From positions 1 to 64,000 of the forward strand of contig NZ_JASNJE010000025.1 in the NCBI RefSeq assembly GCF_030164465.1: a DNA stretch of 64,000 bases, written 5' to 3'. Below the pieces are notes generated by a model. That model was not told the origin of the DNA and searched no databases. It was given only the letters and a program-made list of their open reading frames with translations. Made by a program: the position numbers and the translations under genes. The stretch comes from Sedimentitalea xiamensis (GTDB taxonomy: Bacteria > Pseudomonadota > Alphaproteobacteria > Rhodobacterales > Rhodobacteraceae). Below are positions 24,188 through 32,694 of the stretch, one piece after another (the first letter of the stretch is position 1; every line of letters starts with the position of its first letter).

Positions 24188-25047
24188 TTGACCAGACCTT
24201 TCAGTTCAGCGATTTCGCGGCGCATCGCCTTGATCTCGGCGGTCATTTCGATGACCCGCTGATCCACGATGTCGGTCTCGCTCTTGACGAGACTGCGCAG
24301 GTTCTCGAATTCGGCCTGTTCGTCCGCTTCCACCGCCGCCTGCATCGTGTTGACCAGAAGGCCGATGAACAGGTTCAGGACCGAGAAGGCAGTGATAACG
24401 ATGAAGGGCACGAAGAAGGCCCAGGCGTAGGGGTAAACCTTCATCACCGGCCGCACGATGCCCATCGACCAGCTTTCCAGGGTCATGATCTGGAACAGCG
24501 AATAGAGCGACCGCCCGAGCGTGCCGAACCATTCGTCAAAGTTGGGGCCGTACATCAGCGTCGCCATGACGGCGAAGACGTAATAGACGATAGACAACAT
24601 GATGATGACCGCGCCCATGCCCGGCAAGGCATCGAGCAAGGCCTGCACGACGGCCCGCATCTGCGGCACCACCGACAGGAGCCGCATGGCCCGGATGACG
24701 CGCAGCCCCCGCAGAGCCGACAATCCGCCCCTGTCCGGCAGCAGGCCGAGGCAAACCACGACGAGGTCAAAGATATTCCAGGCGTTGGAAAAGAACCCCC
24801 TCAGACCGTAGGCAAAGAACTTCAGCGCCAGTTCCGCGACGAAGATGGCCAGGACCACCTCGTCTATGACTTTCAGCGCTGGCCCTATCTGCGCCGTGAT
24901 CGTATCGGAGGTGGACATGCCCAGCGTCACCGCGTTGAAGATGATCACCCCCAGGATGGTGTTCTTGACAGTCTCGCGTTCCACGAACTCGCGCGCCTTG
25001 TCCTGGAGCGTCGGTTGGCCGGCGTCAAAGTTTGGATCCACGTTCAC
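24184..25047 (-). CDS. voltage-gated sodium channel (BacNav-type, single 6-TM repeat)
   Basis: The 287-residue protein has S1-S4 voltage-sensor helices (about 30-50, 58-80, 91-105, 110-132). The S4 arginines fall in LSALRGLRVIRAMRLLSVVP. S5 and a pore helix lead to the selectivity filter TLESWSM (residues 189-195), which as I recall is identical to NavAb and has the Na+-selective Glu191. S6 (about 210-235) is followed by a C-terminal coiled coil (MTAEIKAMRREIAELKGLV) that tetramerises BacNav channels. The start is GTG 25047 with GAGGGG upstream. The gene lies 29 nt after clpV and overlaps the sheath-fusion gene by 4 nt, so it is part of the T6SS operon. A link between Na+ flux and the T6SS is unproven. 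Confidence 0.9.
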   Translation of the reverse strand: MNVDPNFDAGQPTLQDKAREFVERETVKNTILGVIIFNAVTLGMSTSDTITAQIGPALKVIDEVVLAIFVAELALKFFAYGLRGFFSNAWNIFDLVVVCLGLLPDRGGLSALRGLRVIRAMRLLSVVPQMRAVVQALLDALPGMGAVIIMLSIVYYVFAVMATLMYGPNFDEWFGTLGRSLYSLFQIMTLESWSMGIVRPVMKVYPYAWAFFVPFIVITAFSVLNLFIGLLVNTMQAAVEADEQAEFENLRSLVKSETDIVDQRVIEMTAEIKAMRREIAELKGLVK

Positions 25048-25076
25048 CTCTTGTCACCCCTCTTTCCGTTCCCGTC

Positions 25077-27779
25077 TCAGTCGAACGTATAGGAAAACGA
25101 AGCTCCGTCAGAGTCGATCGCCACCCTGTTGACGGCGCCGCCTTCCATCATCCGGCGCAGGAACTCTGCCGAGATTTCCGGCAGCATGGTGTTGGTCACG
25201 ATGGCGTCGATCATGCGCCCGCCGCTTTCCAGTTCCTGGCACCGTTCGACAATCGTATCCACGACCGCCTGCGAATATTCGAACGGCACCCCGTGGCTGC
25301 TTTCCACGCGTTTCTTGATCCGTCCCAATTGCAGCTTTGTGATCTCGGCGATCATGTGCTGGGACAGCGGATAATACGGGATCGTCACCAACCGCCCCAG
25401 TAGCGCCGCCGGGAATATCTTGAGCAACGGATCACGCAGCGCCTTGGCGATGCCTTCGGGTTCGGGCATGAGGTCCGGATCGGAACACAGGTCCATGATC
25501 AGGTCGCTGCCGGCGTTGGACGTCAGCAGGATCAGCGTGTTCTTGAAATCAATCACCCGGCCTTCGCCGTCTTCCATCACGCCCTTGTCGAAGACCTGAA
25601 AGAAGATCTCGTGCACGTCCGGGTGGGCCTTTTCCACTTCGTCCAGAAGCACCACCGAATAGGGCTTGCGCCGCACCGCCTCGGTCAGCACACCGCCTTC
25701 GCCATAGCCCACGTATCCCGGCGGTGCGCCTTTCAGGCTGCTGACGGTGTGCGCCTCCTGGTATTCGCTCATGTTGATGGTGATGACGTTCTGTTCGCCC
25801 CCATAGAGCACCTCGGCCAGCGCCAGCGCGGTTTCGGTCTTGCCGACACCTGATGTCCCGGCCAACAGGAACACGCCGATGGGTTTTGACGGGTTGTCGA
25901 GCCCCGCGCGGCTTGTCTGGATGCGCTTGGCGATCATCTTCATCGCGTGATCCTGGCCGATCACCCGCTTGGCGAGGTGGTCCTCCAGATGCAGGATGGT
26001 GTCGATTTCGTCCTTGACCATGCGGCCGACCGGAATGCCGGTCCAGTCGCCGACGACGCTGGCGACGGCCTGGTGATCGACGATGGGCAGGATCAGCGGG
26101 CTTTCCCCCTGGAGCGCGGTCAGTTCCGCATTCTTGACCTTGAGATCGGACAGAAGCCGGGCCCGATCCTCGTCCGACAGCGGGCTGGCTTCGGCCTCTT
26201 CGCTGCCGGGTTCGGCTTCGACCGGCGCGCCGCCTTCGCGCAGTTTCTCGCGCAGGTCGAGGATCTCCTGCACCACGGTCTTCTCTGCCTCCCAGCGGGA
26301 TTCCAACCCGGCAAGGCGTTCCTCCTCGGCGGTCTTGGCCGCCATCACGGCCTCGCGCCGGTCGCCGACGTCATACCCCGCCGTCTCGTCGCGCTCGATG
26401 ATCTCGAGTTCGGTGCCCAGCGCCTCGATCCGGCGGCGGCTGTCATCGACCTCGGCGGGCACGGCGTGCTGGCTGACCGCCACGCGGGCGCAGGCGGTAT
26501 CGAGCAGGCTGACCGACTTGTCCGGCAACTGACGCGCCGGGATGTAGCGGGCCGAGAGCGACACCGCCGCCTCTATGCCTTCGTCCAGAACCTGCACCCG
26601 GTGGTGCTTTTCCAGCATAGACGCGATGCCGCGCATCATCAGGATGGCCTTGTCGATGCCAGGCTCATCTACCTGCACCACCTGGAAGCGGCGGGTCAGG
26701 GCCGGATCCTTCTCGATGTATTTCTTGTATTCCGCCCAGGTCGTCGCGCCGATGGTGCGCAGGGTGCCGCGCGCCAGCGCCGGTTTCAGCAGGTTGGCCG
26801 CATCGCCGGTGCCGGCAGCGCCCCCCGCCCCGACCAGCGTATGGGTTTCATCGACGAACATCACGATCGGCGTCGGGCTGGCCTGCACCTCGTCGATGAC
26901 CTGGCGCAAGCGGTTCTCGAATTCGCCCTTCATGCTGGCCCCGGCTTGCAACAGCCCCACGTCCAGCGCCAGTAGGCGCACGTTCTGCAACGCGGGTGGC
27001 ACGTCGCCGCGCGCAATCCTGAGCGCGAAGCCTTCGACCACCGCGGTCTTGCCGACACCGGCCTCGCCGGTCAGGATCGGGTTGTTCTGACGCCGCCGCA
27101 TCAGCACGTCGACGATCTGGCGGATTTCCTCGTCGCGCCCCACGATCGGGTCGATTTCCCCGTTGCGGGCCTGTTCCGTCAGATCGGTGCAGAACTGGTC
27201 GAGCGCCTCGGTCCCGCCAAGCTGCGCGGATCGCGCGCCGCTGGCTTCGCCCGGCTCCACCCCGCCCCCTGTCCTGCTGCCATCCTGCGGCGCCATCCGC
27301 TCTTCCGGCGATCCCGCCGTGGCCTTGTCGAACTGGTCGGCAAGATCATCTGCCTTGACGCGGGCCAGTTCGGGCGAGATACCGGCCAGGATATTGCGCA
27401 GGGCCGGGGTCTTGAGCATCCCCAGCAACAGATGCCCGGTGCGGACCTGGCTGGAACTGAACAGCAGCGAGCCCCAGACCCAGCCGCGCTCCATCGCGTC
27501 TTCGACGTGATCCGAGATGTCGGAAATCGACGATGCTCCGCGCGGCAGGGCGTCCAGGGCCCGGGTCATCTCGGCCGCGATCCTGCCCGCGTCCAGATCG
27601 AAATGATCGACGATCCGGTGCAGGTCGCTGTCCTGACCCTGCAGGATCTGGTGCAGCCAGTGCACCAGTTCTACGTAGGGGTTGCCTCGCATCTTGCAGA
27701 ACACCGTGGCGCTTTCCACCGCCTGGTATCCCAGCTTGTTGAGCTTTCCAAATAACGCTACGCGGCTGATTTCGCTCAT
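25077..27779 (-). CDS. clpV: T6SS sheath-recycling AAA+ ATPase ClpV (TssH)
   Basis: The 900-residue ClpV has an N-terminal domain with double Clp-N repeats (about 1-160), AAA-1 with Walker A GEAGVGKTAVVE (near 238), a ClpB/V middle coiled coil (about 430-530), and AAA-2 with Walker A GTSGVGKTETALALAE (near 640). It ends in the ClpB-type C-terminal domain. It disassembles contracted TssBC sheaths by recognising the TssC N-terminus. It is 25 nt downstream of tssG and 29 nt upstream of the Na+-channel gene. Length and motifs are normal. Confidence 0.95.
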   Translation of the reverse strand: MSEISRVALFGKLNKLGYQAVESATVFCKMRGNPYVELVHWLHQILQGQDSDLHRIVDHFDLDAGRIAAEMTRALDALPRGASSISDISDHVEDAMERGWVWGSLLFSSSQVRTGHLLLGMLKTPALRNILAGISPELARVKADDLADQFDKATAGSPEERMAPQDGSRTGGGVEPGEASGARSAQLGGTEALDQFCTDLTEQARNGEIDPIVGRDEEIRQIVDVLMRRRQNNPILTGEAGVGKTAVVEGFALRIARGDVPPALQNVRLLALDVGLLQAGASMKGEFENRLRQVIDEVQASPTPIVMFVDETHTLVGAGGAAGTGDAANLLKPALARGTLRTIGATTWAEYKKYIEKDPALTRRFQVVQVDEPGIDKAILMMRGIASMLEKHHRVQVLDEGIEAAVSLSARYIPARQLPDKSVSLLDTACARVAVSQHAVPAEVDDSRRRIEALGTELEIIERDETAGYDVGDRREAVMAAKTAEEERLAGLESRWEAEKTVVQEILDLREKLREGGAPVEAEPGSEEAEASPLSDEDRARLLSDLKVKNAELTALQGESPLILPIVDHQAVASVVGDWTGIPVGRMVKDEIDTILHLEDHLAKRVIGQDHAMKMIAKRIQTSRAGLDNPSKPIGVFLLAGTSGVGKTETALALAEVLYGGEQNVITINMSEYQEAHTVSSLKGAPPGYVGYGEGGVLTEAVRRKPYSVVLLDEVEKAHPDVHEIFFQVFDKGVMEDGEGRVIDFKNTLILLTSNAGSDLIMDLCSDPDLMPEPEGIAKALRDPLLKIFPAALLGRLVTIPYYPLSQHMIAEITKLQLGRIKKRVESSHGVPFEYSQAVVDTIVERCQELESGGRMIDAIVTNTMLPEISAEFLRRMMEGGAVNRVAIDSDGASFSYTFD

Positions 27780-27804
27780 TGTGTGTCCTTCCCTGTTCTT
27801 TTGG

Positions 27805-28851
27805 TCATCCCGGCGTCACGGGCACCGAGTTTGTCTCCGGATATAAAAAGAGATCGTCCACGTCGTTCCTGGCGTCATCCGGTTCCGGACGGGACCGGAT
27901 CCAGCTGGTGTGGCCCAGACGCGTTGTGCCACCGAGGCTGGAGCGCGGCACCTCGTCCCCGGCCAGAACCAGGTTGACGTCCCAGTCGAGGCTGTCGCCG
28001 ATGTAGTTGCGCACGATCGATTGCAGGCGCGCGAGGGACTCTCCTCCGGGCAGCAGCCTTTCGTAATCCGCAAGCGACAGCGGGCCGATGCGCAGGCGGA
28101 ACTTCGCGCCACGGGTCCAGACCTTCTGGCCGATGCTGGTGCTGCGGCCCAGCCCCGCAGGTGCGCCCAGCCGCCACCGGTCGTCCGGTTCGAGTTCCAG
28201 CCAGCTGCCGACGAATTGCTGAAGCCGAACGGGCACGGTGAAGAACGCGGAGAGGATCGAAACCAGCCCCTCCGGGTTGCGCGACGCCTGCGACAGGTGC
28301 CCGGCGAAATGCAGCTTGGCCAGATCGGGCATCGCATCGCGATCCCGAAGATGGGCGCCGTGATACCCGGACAAGGCCGCCACCCGGCGGGCCATCGGGT
28401 CATCCGTCCGGTCAAAACTCGGCGCGGGTTGGCCGGTGACCCAGGCCCGGTAAAGCAGGCTCAGCATCCGGTGCGTGATCATGTCGGCAAAGGCCAGAAT
28501 GGTCGTATCCCGGTGATTGCGCAGCCTGTCGCGGACATATTCCGTCATGTGCAGCGGCAACGGCCCCTGCGGGCCGAACAATCCGAAGAACCGATTGGTC
28601 AGACGCGCGGGCTTGCCGCCGGCCGCCGCCCTGAAACCGGAAATGGTCGATGGCGGGAATGCCAGTTCCGCCTCCTGTCCAAGGCGCACCCTGTCTTCCC
28701 GCGGTCGCCGGCTTTCCCCGAGACGGGGCGCATCCGAATAGGCGGCCTCGATGATCCGGAGCGCATGAAAAACATGGTGTTTCTCCGGTTCCCGCGTGAG
28801 CCGTTCAAGATGGCTCAAATCATCCGGCCCAGACCGGTTTCCGGTCGCCAT
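27805..28851 (-). CDS. tssG: T6SS baseplate subunit TssG
   Basis: The 348-residue TssG has the typical FHALRIIEAA motif near the N-terminus and FFGLFGPQGPLPLHMTEYV at about 90-110. It is part of the TssKFGE baseplate wedge. The start overlaps the end of tssF by 37 nt, which fixes its expression to tssF. It is cytoplasmic and of normal length. Confidence 0.94.
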   Translation of the reverse strand: MATGNRSGPDDLSHLERLTREPEKHHVFHALRIIEAAYSDAPRLGESRRPREDRVRLGQEAELAFPPSTISGFRAAAGGKPARLTNRFFGLFGPQGPLPLHMTEYVRDRLRNHRDTTILAFADMITHRMLSLLYRAWVTGQPAPSFDRTDDPMARRVAALSGYHGAHLRDRDAMPDLAKLHFAGHLSQASRNPEGLVSILSAFFTVPVRLQQFVGSWLELEPDDRWRLGAPAGLGRSTSIGQKVWTRGAKFRLRIGPLSLADYERLLPGGESLARLQSIVRNYIGDSLDWDVNLVLAGDEVPRSSLGGTTRLGHTSWIRSRPEPDDARNDVDDLFLYPETNSVPVTPG

Positions 28852-30692
28852 CTGGCAATTTCCCCGCGTTTCTGCGTTTTCAAAACGGTTTCGGTAAAAC
28901 TGTTGATCGTGGTGTAGCGGCGCATGAAGCGTTCCAGCACCGCCCCCAGCACATAGGCGCTGGTGCCTTCGAAAAAGCTCTCGTCAAAACCGATTGTCAC
29001 TTCGATCCCGCGCACGGCGGTGGACAGCACCTCGTCGCTCATCCGCCGCACGATGGGGCGGCTCGACACAGACACCAGGCCTTCGAGTTGCTTTTCCGTG
29101 ACCCGGTCCCCGAGCGGCGCATAAAGACCGACCAGTTCGCGCAGCGCAGCGGCGGAATCGCCCTGCCCCGACTCCGCGATCGACAGGTAGTTGAGGCTGA
29201 GGTGGCTGATCAGCCGCCAGGCGGTATCGCCCTGCGCCAGCGTCGGATGCGGTCGGGTCGGGGAAACCGGCAGCCGGATCGACTTGACCGGCCCGCCTTC
29301 GGGCATCTGGAATACATCCGCGTCGCCGGTCGCCAGCAGCATCGGAAGATCCCGGTTGGAGCACAGGGCGGTGACAGCCAGCTGCCCCAGATCGGCGCCA
29401 TAGGGCGCCTGCGCCCGATCCACGAGACTGACATAGACTTCGGACCCCAGGTAGGAGGTGCGAACGCCGCGCAGCCGTTCTTTTTCCGATCTCTGCCGCA
29501 TCCGCCGGCGCAGCGTGTAATAGGCGGGATGGGTTTCGCCGGCGGCGGTGAAATCGGTCGCCGAATAGAACGGCCGGAAGACCACGTCATCCGCCCCCGT
29601 TCCGCTGATGCCGACGACGCTTTCCAGTGAATAGATCTCGAAATCCAGAGCCGCCGTGCGACTGGGGATGACATGCTGTTCCGTATCGCGGGCCGTTACC
29701 TGCACCCGGTCGCATCGCTTTGGAAACAGGTTGACCGCCGGCACGGCATTGGGCGTGAACGCTTCGGGTATCACGATGGGCGCGACGTCGCGGCGTCCTT
29801 CCTTCAGCAGGATGTAGATATCGACGTCGACCCCGGTGGCACTGGCGAGCGCCGGGCGCAATCCGCGAAGTTCCACGAACAGGAACCGTTCCGGCATGGC
29901 AAAATATTCCTGCAACAGCCGGTAGCCGTCAAAGGACCGCTTGGGCGTCGGCAGCAATGCTTCGTCGCGATCGAACCCGCGCTGCACGACCGCGCCGCCG
30001 GGCAGCAGTTCGGCCCAGTCGTCGCGCCGGTCGGTCGAACGGCCGGACAGCCCTTCGACCTGCGTGCAGAGCAGTTCCAGCAACGCCCAGCTGTTGCCGC
30101 CGCCGCTGTCGAGATAGAGGGTCAGGTTGTCCATCGGCAAGGCGGCGATCGCTTCGCCATCGGTGCGGCGCAGGCGCAGGCGAATGCCCGCGCGGGCTTC
30201 GCCGTCGCCGGCCACGCCCGCCGCCACCAGCTCGCCGCGTCCGTCGATATATTCCGCCTCTGCGATCTCGATCGGCCAGAGGGTCATTTCGTTTGCCGTC
30301 AGGAATTCGCAAGGCGTGCTTTCGCCTTCCATGAACCGGCTGCGCAGCGCCGTGTGGCGATGCAGCTTGTAGCCGTTCTTGATCGCCGAATTGGTGACAT
30401 CCGGTTCAAACGCCGCGACCATCATCGACGGGGTCGGGGCCAGGTAATGCGGGTAGACGATTTCGAGAAGATTGCTGGTGAAGGCGGGATACTGCAGTTC
30501 CAGTTCAAGCTGGACCCGAGCGGACAGAAAGGCCACGCCTTCCAGCAGGCGTTCGACATAGGGGTCGAGCACTTCGACACCTTCCATGCCCAGACGGCCG
30601 GCGATCTTGGGATAGGCCGCGGCGAATTCCGCCCCCATGTCCCGCAGGTAGATCAGTTCTGCCTCATAATGTTTCATCAGCCGCGTATCCAT
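28815..30692 (-). CDS. tssF: T6SS baseplate subunit TssF
   Basis: The 625-residue TssF has the N-terminal signature YEAELIYLRDMGAEFAAAYP and then RLGMEGVEVLDPYVERLLEG. With TssG, TssE and TssK it forms the baseplate. It starts 5 nt after the tssE stop and overlaps tssG. Length is normal, with no lesion seen. Confidence 0.95.
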   Translation of the reverse strand: MDTRLMKHYEAELIYLRDMGAEFAAAYPKIAGRLGMEGVEVLDPYVERLLEGVAFLSARVQLELELQYPAFTSNLLEIVYPHYLAPTPSMMVAAFEPDVTNSAIKNGYKLHRHTALRSRFMEGESTPCEFLTANEMTLWPIEIAEAEYIDGRGELVAAGVAGDGEARAGIRLRLRRTDGEAIAALPMDNLTLYLDSGGGNSWALLELLCTQVEGLSGRSTDRRDDWAELLPGGAVVQRGFDRDEALLPTPKRSFDGYRLLQEYFAMPERFLFVELRGLRPALASATGVDVDIYILLKEGRRDVAPIVIPEAFTPNAVPAVNLFPKRCDRVQVTARDTEQHVIPSRTAALDFEIYSLESVVGISGTGADDVVFRPFYSATDFTAAGETHPAYYTLRRRMRQRSEKERLRGVRTSYLGSEVYVSLVDRAQAPYGADLGQLAVTALCSNRDLPMLLATGDADVFQMPEGGPVKSIRLPVSPTRPHPTLAQGDTAWRLISHLSLNYLSIAESGQGDSAAALRELVGLYAPLGDRVTEKQLEGLVSVSSRPIVRRMSDEVLSTAVRGIEVTIGFDESFFEGTSAYVLGAVLERFMRRYTTINSFTETVLKTQKRGEIARWRPETGLGRMI

Positions 30693-30697
30693 GGCGA

Positions 30698-31195
30698 CTA
30701 CCGGCTCCTTTCCACGGAAACTTCACCCGTGATCACATCGACCTGGCTGCGAAGATACAGTTCCAGCGGCATCGGCTGCGCCCACATGTCCGCCCTGATG
30801 ATCAGGGCCACCGTCATGCCCCCGCTCTTGTCGTCCGGGCTGAGGCTCACGTCGACGGATCCCTTGATGATCCGTGGCTCGTGGGTCGCGATCGCCTGTT
30901 CGATCGATTTCCGGATCATTTCCGAACGCATGGCGGTGGAATATTCACCGGACACCTCGCGCAGCCCGTAGTTCACGACGGATCGCGCGACATTCGGCAT
31001 GGCTTCGGCATCGAAGGACCGTTCGATGTTGTGCGTGTTCAGCAGCCAGGACAGGTCGCGCTGGATGATGTCACGCAATCGCCCGATGTCGATGACACGG
31101 GATTCCCGTGTTTCTTTCAGATCGCCGGGCGCATTGTCCGTCAACCTGTCCAGCAAGGACGGCTGCAAGCGTTCGGCAATGGTCTTGTCAGCCAT
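30698..31195 (-). CDS. tssE: T6SS baseplate gp25-like subunit TssE
   Basis: The 165-residue gp25/TssE lysozyme-like-fold protein has LLDRLTDNAPGD and RLRDIIQRDLSWLLNTHN, followed by YGLREVSGEYS. It is the baseplate component contacting the first sheath ring. The gene overlaps tagJ by 8 nt. It is cytoplasmic and of normal length. Confidence 0.93.
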   Translation of the reverse strand: MADKTIAERLQPSLLDRLTDNAPGDLKETRESRVIDIGRLRDIIQRDLSWLLNTHNIERSFDAEAMPNVARSVVNYGLREVSGEYSTAMRSEMIRKSIEQAIATHEPRIIKGSVDVSLSPDDKSGGMTVALIIRADMWAQPMPLELYLRSQVDVITGEVSVERSR

Positions 31196-32009
31196 TGCCG
31201 GGCGCCCCTCCGTCCATGGCGGCGCCCTCCATCGACAGGCTTCGGATGTCCAGAATGGCGTAGTCCGCCTGATCCGTCGTCAGAAGCCGCTGACCACCGC
31301 CGACAAATGTCTCGCCGCCCAGGTCGGTCCAGGTCGTCGCGCGGGCCAGTTTGGCGGCTGCGTCGCCATTGACCGTCGTGCCGACGTAGCGGGTGGGAAT
31401 CAGGGCCGCGACCTCGCCGCCGTTCTGCAGCGAAAGGGTCGCCGCCGTCCAGACCGCATCGCGAAGATCGGAAGGCGGGTCCATCGTCAAGGAGCCGATC
31501 GACGTGAACGGCAGCCAGAAATAGCGGCCATTGACGATGATCTCGAGAACCGGACCAAGGCGCATATCGGCATCGGCGACCCATTCGAACGGATCATCGT
31601 TGATATGGCCCGAACAGGACGGGGCGGCGTCAAAGGCCCGCGCCCGCAAATCCGCCGCCTTGTCCGGAGCACCGGAAGCCAGGGTTTTCTGGGCTTCGAC
31701 GAGAAGCGCCAACCATTCTGCGGGTTCGCCGAAGATCAGCGGGTCCTTCTCGCCGAGGAAGACCTTTTCGCGATAGACTTCACAGATGATCGCCTCGCGG
31801 TAGGTCTTGGCCATCATCGTGGCGGATTCGTCCATTTCCGCGCTCAGCTTCAGCTGATTGATCGCGCGTTTCCAGTCCCCCAGAACGCAAAGGAGCTGGA
31901 ACAGGAATATCCTGAGCTTCGGGTTCGCCGGATCGGCGCGCACCTTGTCCTGCAGGGCCGCAAGCGCCGCATCCGGATCGCCGGATTTCAGAAGGTCTTC
32001 TGGGGTCAT
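31188..32009 (-). CDS. tagJ: T6SS accessory protein TagJ (ImpE)
   Basis: The 273-residue protein starts at ATG 32009 (MTPEDLLKSGDPDAALAALQ). A longer in-frame opening would run back into the hairpin behind hcp. TPR-like helices fill the N-terminal half, followed by the ImpE domain (PSDLRDAVWTAATLSLQNGG, LIPTRYVGT). TagJ binds the TssB N-terminal helix and modulates ClpV-dependent sheath recycling in P. aeruginosa. Its presence may relate to the two TssB-type proteins encoded here. The gene overlaps tssE by 8 nt. Confidence 0.92.
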   Translation of the reverse strand: MTPEDLLKSGDPDAALAALQDKVRADPANPKLRIFLFQLLCVLGDWKRAINQLKLSAEMDESATMMAKTYREAIICEVYREKVFLGEKDPLIFGEPAEWLALLVEAQKTLASGAPDKAADLRARAFDAAPSCSGHINDDPFEWVADADMRLGPVLEIIVNGRYFWLPFTSIGSLTMDPPSDLRDAVWTAATLSLQNGGEVAALIPTRYVGTTVNGDAAAKLARATTWTDLGGETFVGGGQRLLTTDQADYAILDIRSLSMEGAAMDGGAPGNG

Positions 32010-32040
32010 CAGCTGTATCCGAATTTCAGGGGGCTGACAT

Positions 32041-32069
32041 GACACCCCGACGCGGAACGTCGGGGTGTC
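32041..32069 (-). terminator. hairpin between hcp and tagJ (attenuator or 3' stabiliser)
   Basis: A perfect 12-bp inverted repeat (GACACCCCGACG / CGTCGGGGTGTC) with a 5-nt loop begins 19 nt past the hcp stop. No U-tract follows on the minus strand, so full termination is not expected. It could cause partial termination, or block 3' exonucleases, so that hcp and upstream mRNA exceed the downstream T6SS mRNA. Confidence 0.6.
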
Positions 32070-32087
32070 GCGCCATGGACTTGCCAA

Positions 32088-32627
32088 TTATGACTTCGAG
32101 ACACCGGCCTCGTTCGACATGATGTCCCAGGCAAAGTCGGATTTCTTGCCATCCTTGCCCAATTCGCCGGTCTTCGGATCACCGGCCAGGTAGGCGACTT
32201 CGATCTGACGATAGGCCAGTTCCCAGTTTTCTTCCGGGATCTGCTCTTCGCCGCCCGACACTTCGTATTTGTCGATGACTGAATGGTGCAGGGTGAAGGT
32301 CAGATAGGGTTCCATCCCCGTCGAACCCGATCCCGACCGGCACAGGTGGATGACGGTCTTGGTTCTGACGGTTCCGTCCGCCACAGACAGCATCAGCTTG
32401 GGCGACGCCAGGCTCAGTTCGGACGTCACCGCGATCTTGCCGAAGTTCGCGTTGGCATAGCCGCGCTGAGTTGTTCCGAGGTCGGACATGTCGAGTGTGC
32501 GTTCGACGTTGAACGACACCGACTTGAGCGGAATCCAACCGCTCTTGCCTTTTTCCCCGGCCTTTTCCGGGAGCTTGACAAGACTTTCACCGGAGGCCCC
32601 GGTGATCATGATAAATGCGTTTTCCAT
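32088..32627 (-). CDS. hcp: T6SS tube protein Hcp (TssD)
   Basis: The 179-residue Hcp has conserved patches including SWxPLKS-like GWIPLKSVSFNVERTLDMSD near 30-50 and VEVAYL-type EVAYLAG near 150. It forms the hexameric inner tube rings expelled by sheath contraction. There is no C-terminal toxin extension. The upstream gap to tssC (67 nt) and the downstream hairpin suggest that its mRNA level is set separately. Confidence 0.92.
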   Translation of the reverse strand: MENAFIMITGASGESLVKLPEKAGEKGKSGWIPLKSVSFNVERTLDMSDLGTTQRGYANANFGKIAVTSELSLASPKLMLSVADGTVRTKTVIHLCRSGSGSTGMEPYLTFTLHHSVIDKYEVSGGEEQIPEENWELAYRQIEVAYLAGDPKTGELGKDGKKSDFAWDIMSNEAGVSKS

Positions 32628-32694
32628 CTTTTTTCCTTTTTACGTTTTGGCGCCACGCGCCTGTCTTGAAAAATTGTTCCGGCGGGTCAGAGTA

